Assembly (NCBI GenBank): GCA_038215555.1
Contig: JBBQQT010000015.1
Coordinates: 1-38,983 of the forward strand
Direction of reading: 5' to 3'
Source of the DNA: PFJX01 sp038215555
GTDB taxonomy: Bacteria > Pseudomonadota > Gammaproteobacteria > Burkholderiales > Thiobacillaceae
Length of the DNA stretch: 38,983 nt
Shown: in pieces, positions 24,196-32,300 of the stretch
Numbering within the stretch: position 1 is the stretch's first letter
How the letters are laid out: the number at the start of each line of letters is the position of its first letter
Notes under the pieces: model-generated
What the model saw: only the letters and a program-made list of their open reading frames with translations
Database searches by the model: none
What the model was told of the DNA's origin: nothing
Translations under genes and position numbers: made by a program

Positions 24196-24951
24196 ATGCT
24201 CAAAGCACTGCTCTTCGACGTAGATGGAACTCTGGCCGATACCGAACGCGACGGACATCGTCCGGCGTTCAATCTGGCTTTCAAGGAATTTGGTCTCGAC
24301 TGGGACTGGGATGTGGCCCTCTACGGCCAACTCCTGGCGGTTACCGGCGGTAAGGAGCGGATGAAGTATTACGTCGAAAACTTTCGTCCCGATTACGTTA
24401 AACCGGCTGATTTCGACGCCATGGTAGCGGCCTTGCACAAGGCAAAAACCGCGCATTACACCCGCATGCTAGGGCAGGGCGGCATTCCGCTCCGGCCCGG
24501 CGTCAAACGGTTGTTGATGGAAGCGCGCGAGCAAGGACTGATCTTGGGGGTGGCGACAACCACCACGCCGGAAAATGTAATCGAGTTGCTGCGCCACAGT
24601 CTGGCACCGGATGGTCCGGAATGGTTCCAGGTCATTGCCGCGGGCGACATCGTGCCGGCGAAGAAGCCGGCACCGGATATTTACGTCTGGGCCATGCAGC
24701 AACTTGGTCTGGCGCCGGATGAGTGCCTGGCATTCGAAGATTCCGAGAATGGCATTCGGTCATCTCTGGGTGCGAAACTGCGCACCGTGGTCACTATCAA
24801 TGATTACACGCGGGAGCATGATTTCAGCGGCGCCCTCGCCGTACTGACTGACCTGGGTGAGCCCGAGCAACCCTATCAACGCCTGGATGCCTCCGGCAAA
24901 GGCGAACGCGGCGTGGTTGATATGGCGCGGGTGCAAGCCTGGTTGGCCTGA
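24196..24951 (+). CDS. CbbY-like HAD phosphatase
   Basis: This 251-aa HAD-superfamily phosphatase resembles CbbY, which removes the inhibitor xylulose-1,5-bisphosphate formed by RuBisCO. Motif I is LLFDVDGTLADTE with D8 and D10. The cap domain follows (LAVTGGKERMKYY), then motif II ATTTT, the motif III lysine in PAKKPAPDIY and motif IV FEDSENGI. AAGGA precedes ATG 24196. CbbY often accompanies RuBisCO genes, but none lie here, so a phosphoglycolate phosphatase or sugar phosphatase role is also possible. The stop codon falls within a 12-bp tandem repeat. Confidence 0.83.
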   Translation: MLKALLFDVDGTLADTERDGHRPAFNLAFKEFGLDWDWDVALYGQLLAVTGGKERMKYYVENFRPDYVKPADFDAMVAALHKAKTAHYTRMLGQGGIPLRPGVKRLLMEAREQGLILGVATTTTPENVIELLRHSLAPDGPEWFQVIAAGDIVPAKKPAPDIYVWAMQQLGLAPDECLAFEDSENGIRSSLGAKLRTVVTINDYTREHDFSGALAVLTDLGEPEQPYQRLDASGKGERGVVDMARVQAWLA

Positions 24952-24984
24952 GGCAGGTACTGAGGCAGGCACTGAGGCAGGCGC
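24949..24984. repeat. Three 12-bp tandem repeats over the end of the CbbY-like gene
   Basis: TGAGGCAGGTAC, TGAGGCAGGCAC and TGAGGCAGGCGC follow head to tail. The first TGA is the stop codon of the CbbY-like gene, and because the unit is 12 bases each copy repeats an in-frame TGA. It probably arose by slippage. Confidence 0.88.
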
Positions 24985-25037
24985 GATCAGTACGCTCCAG
25001 GCCGCGCTGATCCGCTGCGGTCAGTGCTTAAGGAATG

Positions 25038-25886
25038 TCAGTGCTTTAAAGCCGCTTCCAGCGTGTTCTGCAGCAAGGTCGCGACGGTCATCGGTCCGAC
25101 GCCGCCGGGCACTGGCGTAATCCAGCCGGCTGTGTCGAGTGCGGTCTTGAACTCGACATCGCCCGCCAGGCGGCCGTCATCCAGACGATTGATGCCGATA
25201 TCGATCACGATCGCGCCTGGCTTGATCCAGGCACCCTGAATCATCTCCGGACGTCCCACCGCAGCCACCACGATATCTCCTTGGGCAACATGGCCAGGCA
25301 GGTCAACGGTGGCAGAGTGGCAGATGGTGACCGTGCAACCGGCGAGCAGCAGTTCCAGCGCCATTGGACGTCCAACATGGTTGGATGCACCCACGACCAC
25401 CGCGTGTTTGCCGCGCAATGTCTCGCCGGTGCTTGCCAGCAAACGCATCACGCCATACGGCGTACACGATCGCAGTAGTGGGTTGCGCACGGCCAGTCGG
25501 CCGACGTTGTAGGGGTGAAATCCATCAACATCCTTGCCGGGCAGAATGCGCTCCACCACGGTTTCGGCATCGATGTGAGCCGGTAACGGTGCCTGCACCA
25601 GAATGCCATCCACGCTCGGATCCAGGTTCAATGTTTCGATCAGCGCCAGCAGATCGGCTTGCGAGGTGGATGCCGGCAAGTCGTGCGAGATGGAAATGAC
25701 GCCGGATTTTTCGCATGCCAGGCGCTTGTTGCGGACATAAATGCTGGAAGCGGGATCTTCACCAAGCAGGATGACGGCAAGTCCGGGTGCACGCATGCCG
25801 GCTGCCAAACGGGTGTCGACCTGATTCTTGATGTCTTTGATCAGGCTGTCGGCAAGTGATTTGCCATCAATTAAGCGGGCGGTCAT
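25038..25886 (-). CDS. folD: Methylenetetrahydrofolate dehydrogenase / cyclohydrolase
   Basis: FolD is the bifunctional enzyme of one-carbon metabolism that interconverts 5,10-methylene- and 10-formyl-tetrahydrofolate with NADP. The 282-aa protein has the catalytic Y50 and K54 in SSIYVRNKRLAC, DGILVQAPLP, GKDVDGFHPYNVGRL and the nucleotide site VVGASNHVGRP. It ends with TPVPGGVGPMTVATLLQNT. ATG at 25886 gives the standard N-terminus (MTARLIDGKS); an upstream in-frame start would add ten residues. It is convergent with the CbbY-like gene and diverges from the tRNA cluster. Confidence 0.97.
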   Translation of the reverse strand: MTARLIDGKSLADSLIKDIKNQVDTRLAAGMRAPGLAVILLGEDPASSIYVRNKRLACEKSGVISISHDLPASTSQADLLALIETLNLDPSVDGILVQAPLPAHIDAETVVERILPGKDVDGFHPYNVGRLAVRNPLLRSCTPYGVMRLLASTGETLRGKHAVVVGASNHVGRPMALELLLAGCTVTICHSATVDLPGHVAQGDIVVAAVGRPEMIQGAWIKPGAIVIDIGINRLDDGRLAGDVEFKTALDTAGWITPVPGGVGPMTVATLLQNTLEAALKH

Positions 25887-25958
25887 GGTGAAATGGCGCG
25901 AGAAAAATGTGCGCAAGAAATAAAACGTTGAATTCTAGCGAATGGCGACCATGCGTCG

Positions 25959-25987
25959 TTGCTTTTTCCCCTTTGCACGGTTATATT
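25959..25987 (+). promoter_or_regulatory. Probable promoter of the tRNA cluster
   Basis: TTGCTT (25959-25964), a 17-base spacer and TATATT (25982-25987) lie just upstream of tRNA-Pro. Transcription would begin a few bases before the mature tRNA. Confidence 0.7.
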
Positions 25988-25997
25988 TCTGCGCCTT

Positions 25998-26074
<77 letters not shown>

Positions 26075-26116
26075 AATAGTTCCCGGCTATAAAATTCCGA
26101 ATGCCCGCGGGAATAT

Positions 26117-26193
26117 CTGCCCGTAGCTCAATTGGATAGAGCACCAGCCTTCTAAGCTGGGGGTTACAGGTTCGATCCCTGTCGGGCAGGCCA
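26117..26193 (+). tRNA. tRNA-Arg (anticodon TCT)
   Basis: The acceptor CTGCCCG pairs with CGGGCAG. The D-stem is GCTC/GAGC, the anticodon stem CCAGC/GCTGG around CTTCTAA with anticodon TCT, and the T-arm ACAGG/CCTGT. The discriminator is G, and CCA is encoded. Confidence 0.96.
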
Positions 26194-26216
26194 AATTTGG
26201 TGTTGGTAGATCAAAT

Positions 26217-26293
26217 GGCGGTGGTAGCTCAGTTGGTAGAGCACCGGATTGTGATTCCGGTGGTCGTGGGTTCGAAACCCATCCATCGCCCCA
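26217..26293 (+). tRNA. tRNA-His (anticodon GTG)
   Basis: The acceptor GCGGTGG pairs with CCATCGC (one G-T pair). The extra 5' G (-1) at 26217, hallmark of tRNA-His, faces C73 (26290). The anticodon stem CCGGA/TCCGG surrounds TTGTGAT with anticodon GTG, the T-arm is GTGGG/CCCAT, and CCA is encoded. Confidence 0.96.
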
Positions 26294-26358
26294 ACTATCT
26301 TTTCAGTTTTGCCTTTTTTCCTGCTTATGCCTGACTTTATGTCAGACTTGTGGCATGG

Positions 26359-26383
26359 GTACGCCGGTTTGAGCGTACTTTTT
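26359..26383 (+). terminator. Intrinsic terminator after the tRNA cluster
   Basis: GTACGC (26359-26364) and GCGTAC (26373-26378) pair around an 8-base loop and are followed by five Ts. It ends the Pro-Arg-His transcript 30 bases before the HDOD gene. A second small hairpin without a T-run (CTGAC/GTCAG) lies upstream at 26331-26345. Confidence 0.75.
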
Positions 26384-26413
26384 CCTGTTGTTCGTTCGTG
26401 AGTGATTTGAGTG

Positions 26414-27289
26414 ATGAAGATGACTCCTCAACTGTTGGCTCAGGAAGTCGAGACGCTGTTCAGTTTGCCTGATATTGCAATCCGGCTGAATGAATTGATC
26501 GATCTACCGAATACTTCCACCCAGGATCTGGTCGAGGTGGTGCAACTTGATGCCGGTATTGCAGCTACGGTGTTGCGGTTGGCCAACAGCGCCTGGTATG
26601 GCTTGCCTGCCAAGGTCGATACCATCTCGCGCGCTATCACGTTGATCGGGCAGCGAGCGCTTCGTGATCTGGTGTTGTCGACTTCAGTGATCAGGACTTT
26701 CAAGGGGATTTCCTCCGAGTTCGTCGATATGCGCGATTTCTGGGACAACAGTGTGACGTGTGGCGTGGTGACCCGGAATCTGGCGCAAAAAGTCGGTATG
26801 CGGGAAACGGAACGCATGTTTCTCGCCGGTTTGCTGCACAAGGTCGGGCGCTTGGTGTTTTATGCCAGCCGGCCTGTCCAATATCGTCAGGTTCTGCAAG
26901 ATCGCCAGAATGGTGAGGCCGCGATCATTGAGGCGGAAAGGGCGGTTTTTGGATTTGACTATGCGCAACTGGGCGCGGCATTGCTGCGTTCCTGGCGGGT
27001 GCCTGCGGCGCTGGATGAAGTGATCGAATATCAACTGACTCCGCTGGATGCGCCAAATCAAGCTAAAGAGGCGGCCATCTTGCATATGGCGGCCGACATC
27101 GCTTTTCACATGGCGCCGGATATCAAGGCGCGTTTTCAGTTGGGTGAATACAACCTGACATTTCTCGAAAGCGCGTGGGATACGCTCAATTTGGAGCGGA
27201 ATGTGTTGGCCGAAATCATGCAAACTTCGCTGATTCAGTCATTCGAGTTGCTGGAAATCATCAATCCGCCCGCTGCCGGCAGAGGTTGA
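26414..27289 (+). CDS. HDOD domain protein
   Basis: This 291-aa protein consists almost wholly of an HDOD domain, a degenerate HD fold found in signalling proteins. Typical segments are LPDIAIRLNELID, DLVEVVQLDAGIAATVLRLANSAWYGLP and TISRAITLIGQRALRDLVLST. At the position of the HD dyad the sequence is GLLHKVG, so the metal-binding His-Asp pair is lost, as is usual for HDOD. No receiver, GGDEF or kinase domain is attached. ATG 26414 and GTG 26411 are both possible starts. Its partner is unknown; the downstream LysR gene is convergent, only ten bases away. Confidence 0.88.
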   Translation: MKMTPQLLAQEVETLFSLPDIAIRLNELIDLPNTSTQDLVEVVQLDAGIAATVLRLANSAWYGLPAKVDTISRAITLIGQRALRDLVLSTSVIRTFKGISSEFVDMRDFWDNSVTCGVVTRNLAQKVGMRETERMFLAGLLHKVGRLVFYASRPVQYRQVLQDRQNGEAAIIEAERAVFGFDYAQLGAALLRSWRVPAALDEVIEYQLTPLDAPNQAKEAAILHMAADIAFHMAPDIKARFQLGEYNLTFLESAWDTLNLERNVLAEIMQTSLIQSFELLEIINPPAAGRG

Positions 27290-27299
27290 TCTGGCTGCT

Positions 27300-28247
27300 T
27301 CAGGTTTCGGTAGCGTCAGATTTGCCAGAATAGGCGTTGGCCATGATTTCAACGAAGCGCCGCGCCTGCGGTGACATGAAGCGGCCGCGCCGTAGTACCA
27401 AACCATAACTTCGTTGTGGAAAGTATTTGGTCAGGGGAATGCTGACCAGCTTTTCGTTGCCGGTCATGCAGATGTCGGTGACGATCGAAATTCCCATGCC
27501 GAGTTCGACATATTTCTTGATCACTTCCCAGCCGCCGGCTTCCAGCGTGACGGTGAAGGTCAGGTTGTTTTGCTGAAAAACGTATTTGACGATACGCCAG
27601 GTCGACAGATGCGACGGCGGCAGAATCAGGCCGTATTGGCTGACGTCAGCCAGCGTGACTTCCTTGCCTGATGCGACTTTCTCGGCCAGCGGGTGGCCCA
27701 ACGGGGTGATCAGCATCGGGTCGTAGTTCACCACGGGCTTGTATTCGATGTCCTCTGGCACTTCCAGCATTGAGCCGATCGCGAAGTCGATCTCGTCCGA
27801 ACGCAACATTTTCAATCCGTCGCGGCCGGTGACATTGAGTATCTTGAGTTGCACTTTGGGGTACATGGCAACGAATTGACGTACCGGTTCCGGCATGATG
27901 TAGAGGATGGTTGATTCGCCGGCACCGATTTTGAGTTCACCGGATTCCATCTTGCCGAAATGGGCGGAAAAGTTTTCCTGCAATTTGTCGATACCATCGA
28001 CCAGCGGTTCGGCGAGCTGAAACAGGACTTCACCTTCCGGCGTCAGTTTCAAGTGGGGGCCGCGTCGTTCGAACAGGACCACTTCCATTTCGCGTTCCAG
28101 GGCCTGGATTTGCAGCGAAACGGAAGGTTGGGACAGGAACAGTTTTTCCGCTGCCTTTGATATGCTGCCGCAGCGGATGACCTGATAGAACGCGCGCAAT
28201 TGCTTGAGCCGGTTGTTCTTGTAGTAGAGCTGCGAATCTGATGGCAT
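27300..28247 (-). CDS. LysR family transcriptional regulator divergent to the Rnf-PFOR operon
   Basis: This 315-aa LysR-type regulator has an N-terminal helix-turn-helix (about residues 13-72, LKQLRAFYQVIRCGSISKAAEKLFLSQPSVSLQIQALE). An effector-binding domain follows (ILYIMPEPVRQFVAMYPKVQLKILNV, then IDFAIGSMLEVPEDIEY and GWEVIKKYVELGMGISIVTD). The long linker helix and GLILPPSHLS hint at a CysB/CbbR-like subgroup, but the ligand cannot be told. ATG 28247 is chosen; two upstream in-frame ATGs would add poorly conserved residues. It diverges from rnfB across 183 bp carrying two dyads, so regulation of the Rnf-PFOR operon is likely. Confidence 0.92.
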   Translation of the reverse strand: MPSDSQLYYKNNRLKQLRAFYQVIRCGSISKAAEKLFLSQPSVSLQIQALEREMEVVLFERRGPHLKLTPEGEVLFQLAEPLVDGIDKLQENFSAHFGKMESGELKIGAGESTILYIMPEPVRQFVAMYPKVQLKILNVTGRDGLKMLRSDEIDFAIGSMLEVPEDIEYKPVVNYDPMLITPLGHPLAEKVASGKEVTLADVSQYGLILPPSHLSTWRIVKYVFQQNNLTFTVTLEAGGWEVIKKYVELGMGISIVTDICMTGNEKLVSIPLTKYFPQRSYGLVLRRGRFMSPQARRFVEIMANAYSGKSDATET

Positions 28248-28269
28248 AAGGAAGATTCCTGAGCAGGAT

Positions 28270-28284
28270 TGATGCATTGCATCA
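28270..28284. promoter_or_regulatory. 15-bp palindrome near the LysR gene start
   Basis: TGATGCA-T-TGCATCA is a perfect palindrome 23 bases upstream of the LysR gene start. It is a candidate autoregulatory site in the LysR/rnfB divergent spacer. Confidence 0.45.
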
Positions 28285-28292
28285 TTAATATG

Positions 28293-28311
28293 CTCAATGT
28301 TCAAGATTGAG
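28293..28311. promoter_or_regulatory. Candidate LysR operator (T-N11-A dyad) upstream of rnfB
   Basis: CTCAAT (28293-28298) and ATTGAG (28306-28311) form a perfect dyad around seven bases. It contains two T-N11-A pairs (T28294/A28306, T28298/A28310), the LysR-type consensus. It lies about 92 bases before the -10-like TATAGA at 28403-28408, whose -35 is weak, as expected for an activated promoter. Confidence 0.55.
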
Positions 28312-28430
28312 ATTATTGGTTGTTCGCAAGGCTGTCATTTTCAGCGGCTGCATTAAACTGTGCACTGCAGCAATTTCGGATTTAATGGCCTTTGGAATCT
28401 CCTATAGAATTGACTGATCAAGGAGAACGT

Positions 28431-29315
28431 ATGGAAATGCTTTCAGGCGTGGCGATGGCGGGGATCTTTATGGCGATCCTGGGTAGCGCATTGGCCTGGA
28501 TGTTGGCCCTGGCGAACAAGCGGCTTTATGTCTACGAAGACCCGCGTATCGGCGAGGTTGAGGAGATGTTGCCGAAGTCCAATTGTGGCGCTTGCGGCAC
28601 TGCGGGCTGTCGCAACTTTGCCGAAAAGGTGGTTGCCGGGGAGATCATCCCGGCCAAATGCAGCGTCAATCCGCCCGAGATGAATGCCCAAATCGCCAAC
28701 TTTCTCGGCGTCGCGATGGGCGAGGTCGAAAAGCAGGTGGCGCGTCTGGCTTGCGCCGGTGGCAGCCATGTCGCCTGGCAACGCGCTGAATATCAGGGTC
28801 TGGGCACCTGTCGCGCGGCCGCGACGGTGTCGGGTGGCGGCAAGGCTTGCGCCTGGGGTTGTCTGGGCCTGGGGGATTGCGAAGTGGAGTGCGAATTCGA
28901 CGCCATCAGCATGAGCCAACATGGTTTGCCGGTGGTTGATGCCGATTTGTGCACGGCCTGCGGCGATTGCGTCGATGTCTGTCCCAAGGACTTGTTCTCT
29001 CTGCATCCGGTTAGCCACAAGCTCTGGGTCGCGTGCAAAAGCCAAGCTGAAGGCGATGTCGCCGAGGCGCAGTGCCAAGTGGCCTGCACCGCCTGCGGCA
29101 AGTGCGTGATGGATGCTGCGCCCGGTTTGATCCGCCTCGACAATAACCTGGCGACCATCGACTACAGCCGAAACGCGCAAGCGTCCATGGATGCGATTCA
29201 ACGTTGTCCCACCGGGGCGATCGTCTGGCTGAATGATGGCCAGGGCATCAAAGGCCGCGAAGCCAAAAAGATTTTCCGCATCGAGGCGCTGCCGGTCAGC
29301 GCCAATGTTGTTTAA
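28431..29315 (+). CDS. rnfB: Electron transport complex subunit RnfB, long clostridial type
   Basis: RnfB accepts electrons from ferredoxin at the entry of the Rnf complex. The 294-aa protein has an N-terminal membrane anchor (residues 5-28). The Rnf/Nqr Fe-S domain has C52-x2-C55-x4-C60 and C77. A long multi-cluster part follows: C108, C127, C140-x3-C144, C150-x3-C154, C174-x2-C177-x2-C180-x3-C184, C202, C215, C219-x2-C222-x2-C225 and C259. This is the layout of clostridial RnfB, not of the short E. coli RsxB. The fourth cysteine of the next-to-last motif (A229) and the first three of the last motif are missing, so one cluster is lost. AAGGAG precedes ATG 28431. Confidence 0.93.
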   Translation: MEMLSGVAMAGIFMAILGSALAWMLALANKRLYVYEDPRIGEVEEMLPKSNCGACGTAGCRNFAEKVVAGEIIPAKCSVNPPEMNAQIANFLGVAMGEVEKQVARLACAGGSHVAWQRAEYQGLGTCRAAATVSGGGKACAWGCLGLGDCEVECEFDAISMSQHGLPVVDADLCTACGDCVDVCPKDLFSLHPVSHKLWVACKSQAEGDVAEAQCQVACTACGKCVMDAAPGLIRLDNNLATIDYSRNAQASMDAIQRCPTGAIVWLNDGQGIKGREAKKIFRIEALPVSANVV

Positions 29316-29330
29316 AAAGGTAATTTCGAC

Positions 29331-32300
29331 ATGATCAAAAACCCCCTTTCCAAGTTGCTTGGCAGCATGCATTTAATCGAGCCCGCCACTGCGGGCAAAT
29401 CGGCTTCCGAGGCCAAAGCAGTCAAATATCCCGGCGTGCGCGATGCCATCGACGGCAACACGGCGGTGATCCTGGTCGAGCGCGAGGCCTCCGATGCCGC
29501 CGGCGCCTACCCAATCACGCCGTCCACCCAGATGGGCGAATACTGGGCCGAGGCTACCGCCGCGGGTCATGTCAATATTTCTGGTCGGCCGTTGATCTTT
29601 ATCGAGCCGGAATCCGAACACGCTGCCGCCGGCGTTACCGCCGGCATGTCGATGTCCGGCCTGCGTGCGGTCAATTTCTCTTCCTCGCAAGGTGTCGCGT
29701 TCATGCACGAATCGCTCTACGGCGCGGTCGGCAAGCGTTTACCCTATGTGCTGAACATGGGCTGCCGGGCGATCACCAAGGCGACTTTGAACGTCCATGC
29801 CGGGCATGACGATTACCACTGCGTCGACGACACCGGTTTCATCCAGGTGATGGCCAAGAGTGCGCAAGAAGCCGCCGACCTCAACCTGATTGCGCGCAAG
29901 ACCGCGGAACTGTCGCTGACGCCAGCCATCGTGGGCATGGATGGTTTCCTCACCACCCACCTGATCGAGCCGGTTCTGGTGCCGGAAAGAGGGTTGGTGG
30001 AGGAGTTTCTCGGTCATCCGGATGACCTGATCGATACCCCGACGCCGGCGCAAACCCTCATCTACGGGCCCAAGCGCCAGCGCATTCCAGCGTTATGGGA
30101 TGTCGATTCGCCGATGGTCTCGGGCGCGGTCGCCAATCAGGACGCGCACATGCAGGCGACGGCGGCGCAGCGCCCGTATTTCTTCGACCACATCCCGGCG
30201 CTGATGGATCAGTGCATGGCCGAATACGCCGAACTCACCGGACGCAAATACAGCCGGGTCGATTCTTATCGCTGCGAAGATGCCGATTACCTGATTCTCG
30301 GCATGGGCTCGATGACGGTCCAGGCCGAAGCCGTCGCCGACTGGCTGCGCAATGAGCGCAAGCTGAAGGTCGGCGTGGTCAATCTGACCAGCTTCCGTCC
30401 TTTCCCGGGCGAATTGCTCGGCCATATTCTGAAAGGCAAGAAGGGGGTTGCCGTGCTCGAGCGCACCGACCAGCCGATGTCGGAAGACCTGCCGTTGATG
30501 CGCGAAGTGCGCGCCACGGTGAGCAAGTGTCTGGAAAACGGCAGCGCGGCCGGCGCCTATCCGGCCTATGCCGCCTACAGCCAACTCAGCGATATGCCGC
30601 GCATGTACTCCGGTTGTTACGGCTTGGGTTCGCGCGACTTGCAACCGGAGGGCTTGATCGCCGCAGTCGAGAACATGATCGAGAAGGGCGCGCATAAGAA
30701 GTTTTTCTATCTGTCGATCGACTTCGTTCGCGACCAGGCGGCTAACCCGAAGCAGGAAATCCATCAGCAGGCCATCCTTGCAGCCTACCCGCAGGTCAAG
30801 CAACTCGCGCTCAAAGGCTCGGAAAATCCCAACCTGATGCCGAAGGGCGGCATTGCCGTGCGGATGCACTCGGTTGGCGGTTGGGGCGCGGTCACCACCG
30901 GCAAGAACCTGGCGATGACACTGTTCGAGTTGCTCGGCTGGGACATCAAGGCGAATCCGAAATACGGCTCCGAGAAGAAGGGGCAGCCGACGACGTATTA
31001 CCTCTCCGCTGCGCCGGACCCGATTCGGGTCAATTGCGAGTATTCCCAGGTCGATGTCGTGCTGTCACCCGACCCGCAAGTGTTCCTGCACACCAACGCG
31101 GTGGCGGGCCTGACCAAGGGCGGCGTGTTCATCATCCAGAGCAACCTGCCGGATGCAGGCGAGCTATGGGCGACCTTCCCGCTGCATATCCAGAAGTATC
31201 TGGTCGACAATGAAATCAAGGTGTTCTATCTCGACGCTTTCAGCATCGCGCGGGAAGAATCCTCCAATCCGGAATTGCAATTGCGCATGCAGGGCAATGC
31301 CTTCCAGGGCGCGTTCTTCCATGGTTCGGACATCCAACAGCGCGCTGGTCTGACCGAAGAGCATCTGTTCAAGGCGATCGAAAACCAGCTCAACGACAAG
31401 TTTGGAAAAAAGGGCAAGCGCGTGGTTGACGACAACCTGCGCGTGGTCAAGCGCGGTTACACCGAAATCCATGAAATTCCGGCTTCGGTCAAACAGGTCG
31501 GCACACGTCAGTCCGCCGCCTTCAGCCTGACGCCGTCGCTGCCTATCATGCTCAAACGCATCCCGGAGAACCAGGGCAAGTTGACCAAGGCGGCCGATCC
31601 GCACCGATTCTGGGAACAGACCGGCAATTTTTATGTTTCCGGCAAGGGTTCCGACAACCTCGCCGATCCTTTCATGGGCATGGCGGTGTTCCCGGCAGTC
31701 ACCGGGATCTATCGTGATATGACCCAGATTCGCTTCGAGCATCCGGTGTGGCTGGCGGAAAACTGCACCGCCTGCGGCAATTGCTACACGCATTGCCCGG
31801 ATTCCGCGATTCCTGGCCTGGTCTCCACCGTCGGCGATATGCTCAACGCGGCGATCACCAATATCGAGATGAGCGGCCGCGTCACCCGTTTCCTGCGCAA
31901 GGGTTCGCGCAGTATCGAGAAGAAGTTGCGCGGCGTGCTGGACAAGGATGGACTCGACGTGCGCGCGCTGTTGCGGCAGGCGATCGAAGAAGCCATGCAC
32001 GAAGACCCGAATCAGGGCAATGCGGCGATGGAAGAGGAATTCCATTTGCTGGAAAAGGAGATTGGCGAGTTCCAGTTCGCCACCACCAAACCCTACTGGA
32101 CCAACAAGGAGAAGAAGAACAAGGGCAGTGGCGGTCTCTTCTCGATTACCGTCAACCCCTACGCCTGCAAGGGCTGCGCGCTGTGCGTCGAAGTTTGCGA
32201 GGATGACGCCCTGAAGATGGTCACCCAGACCGCCGACAGCGTCACCCAGCTCAGGAAGGACTGGAGCTTCTGGCTCGATCTGCCTTCAACGCCGAAGGAA

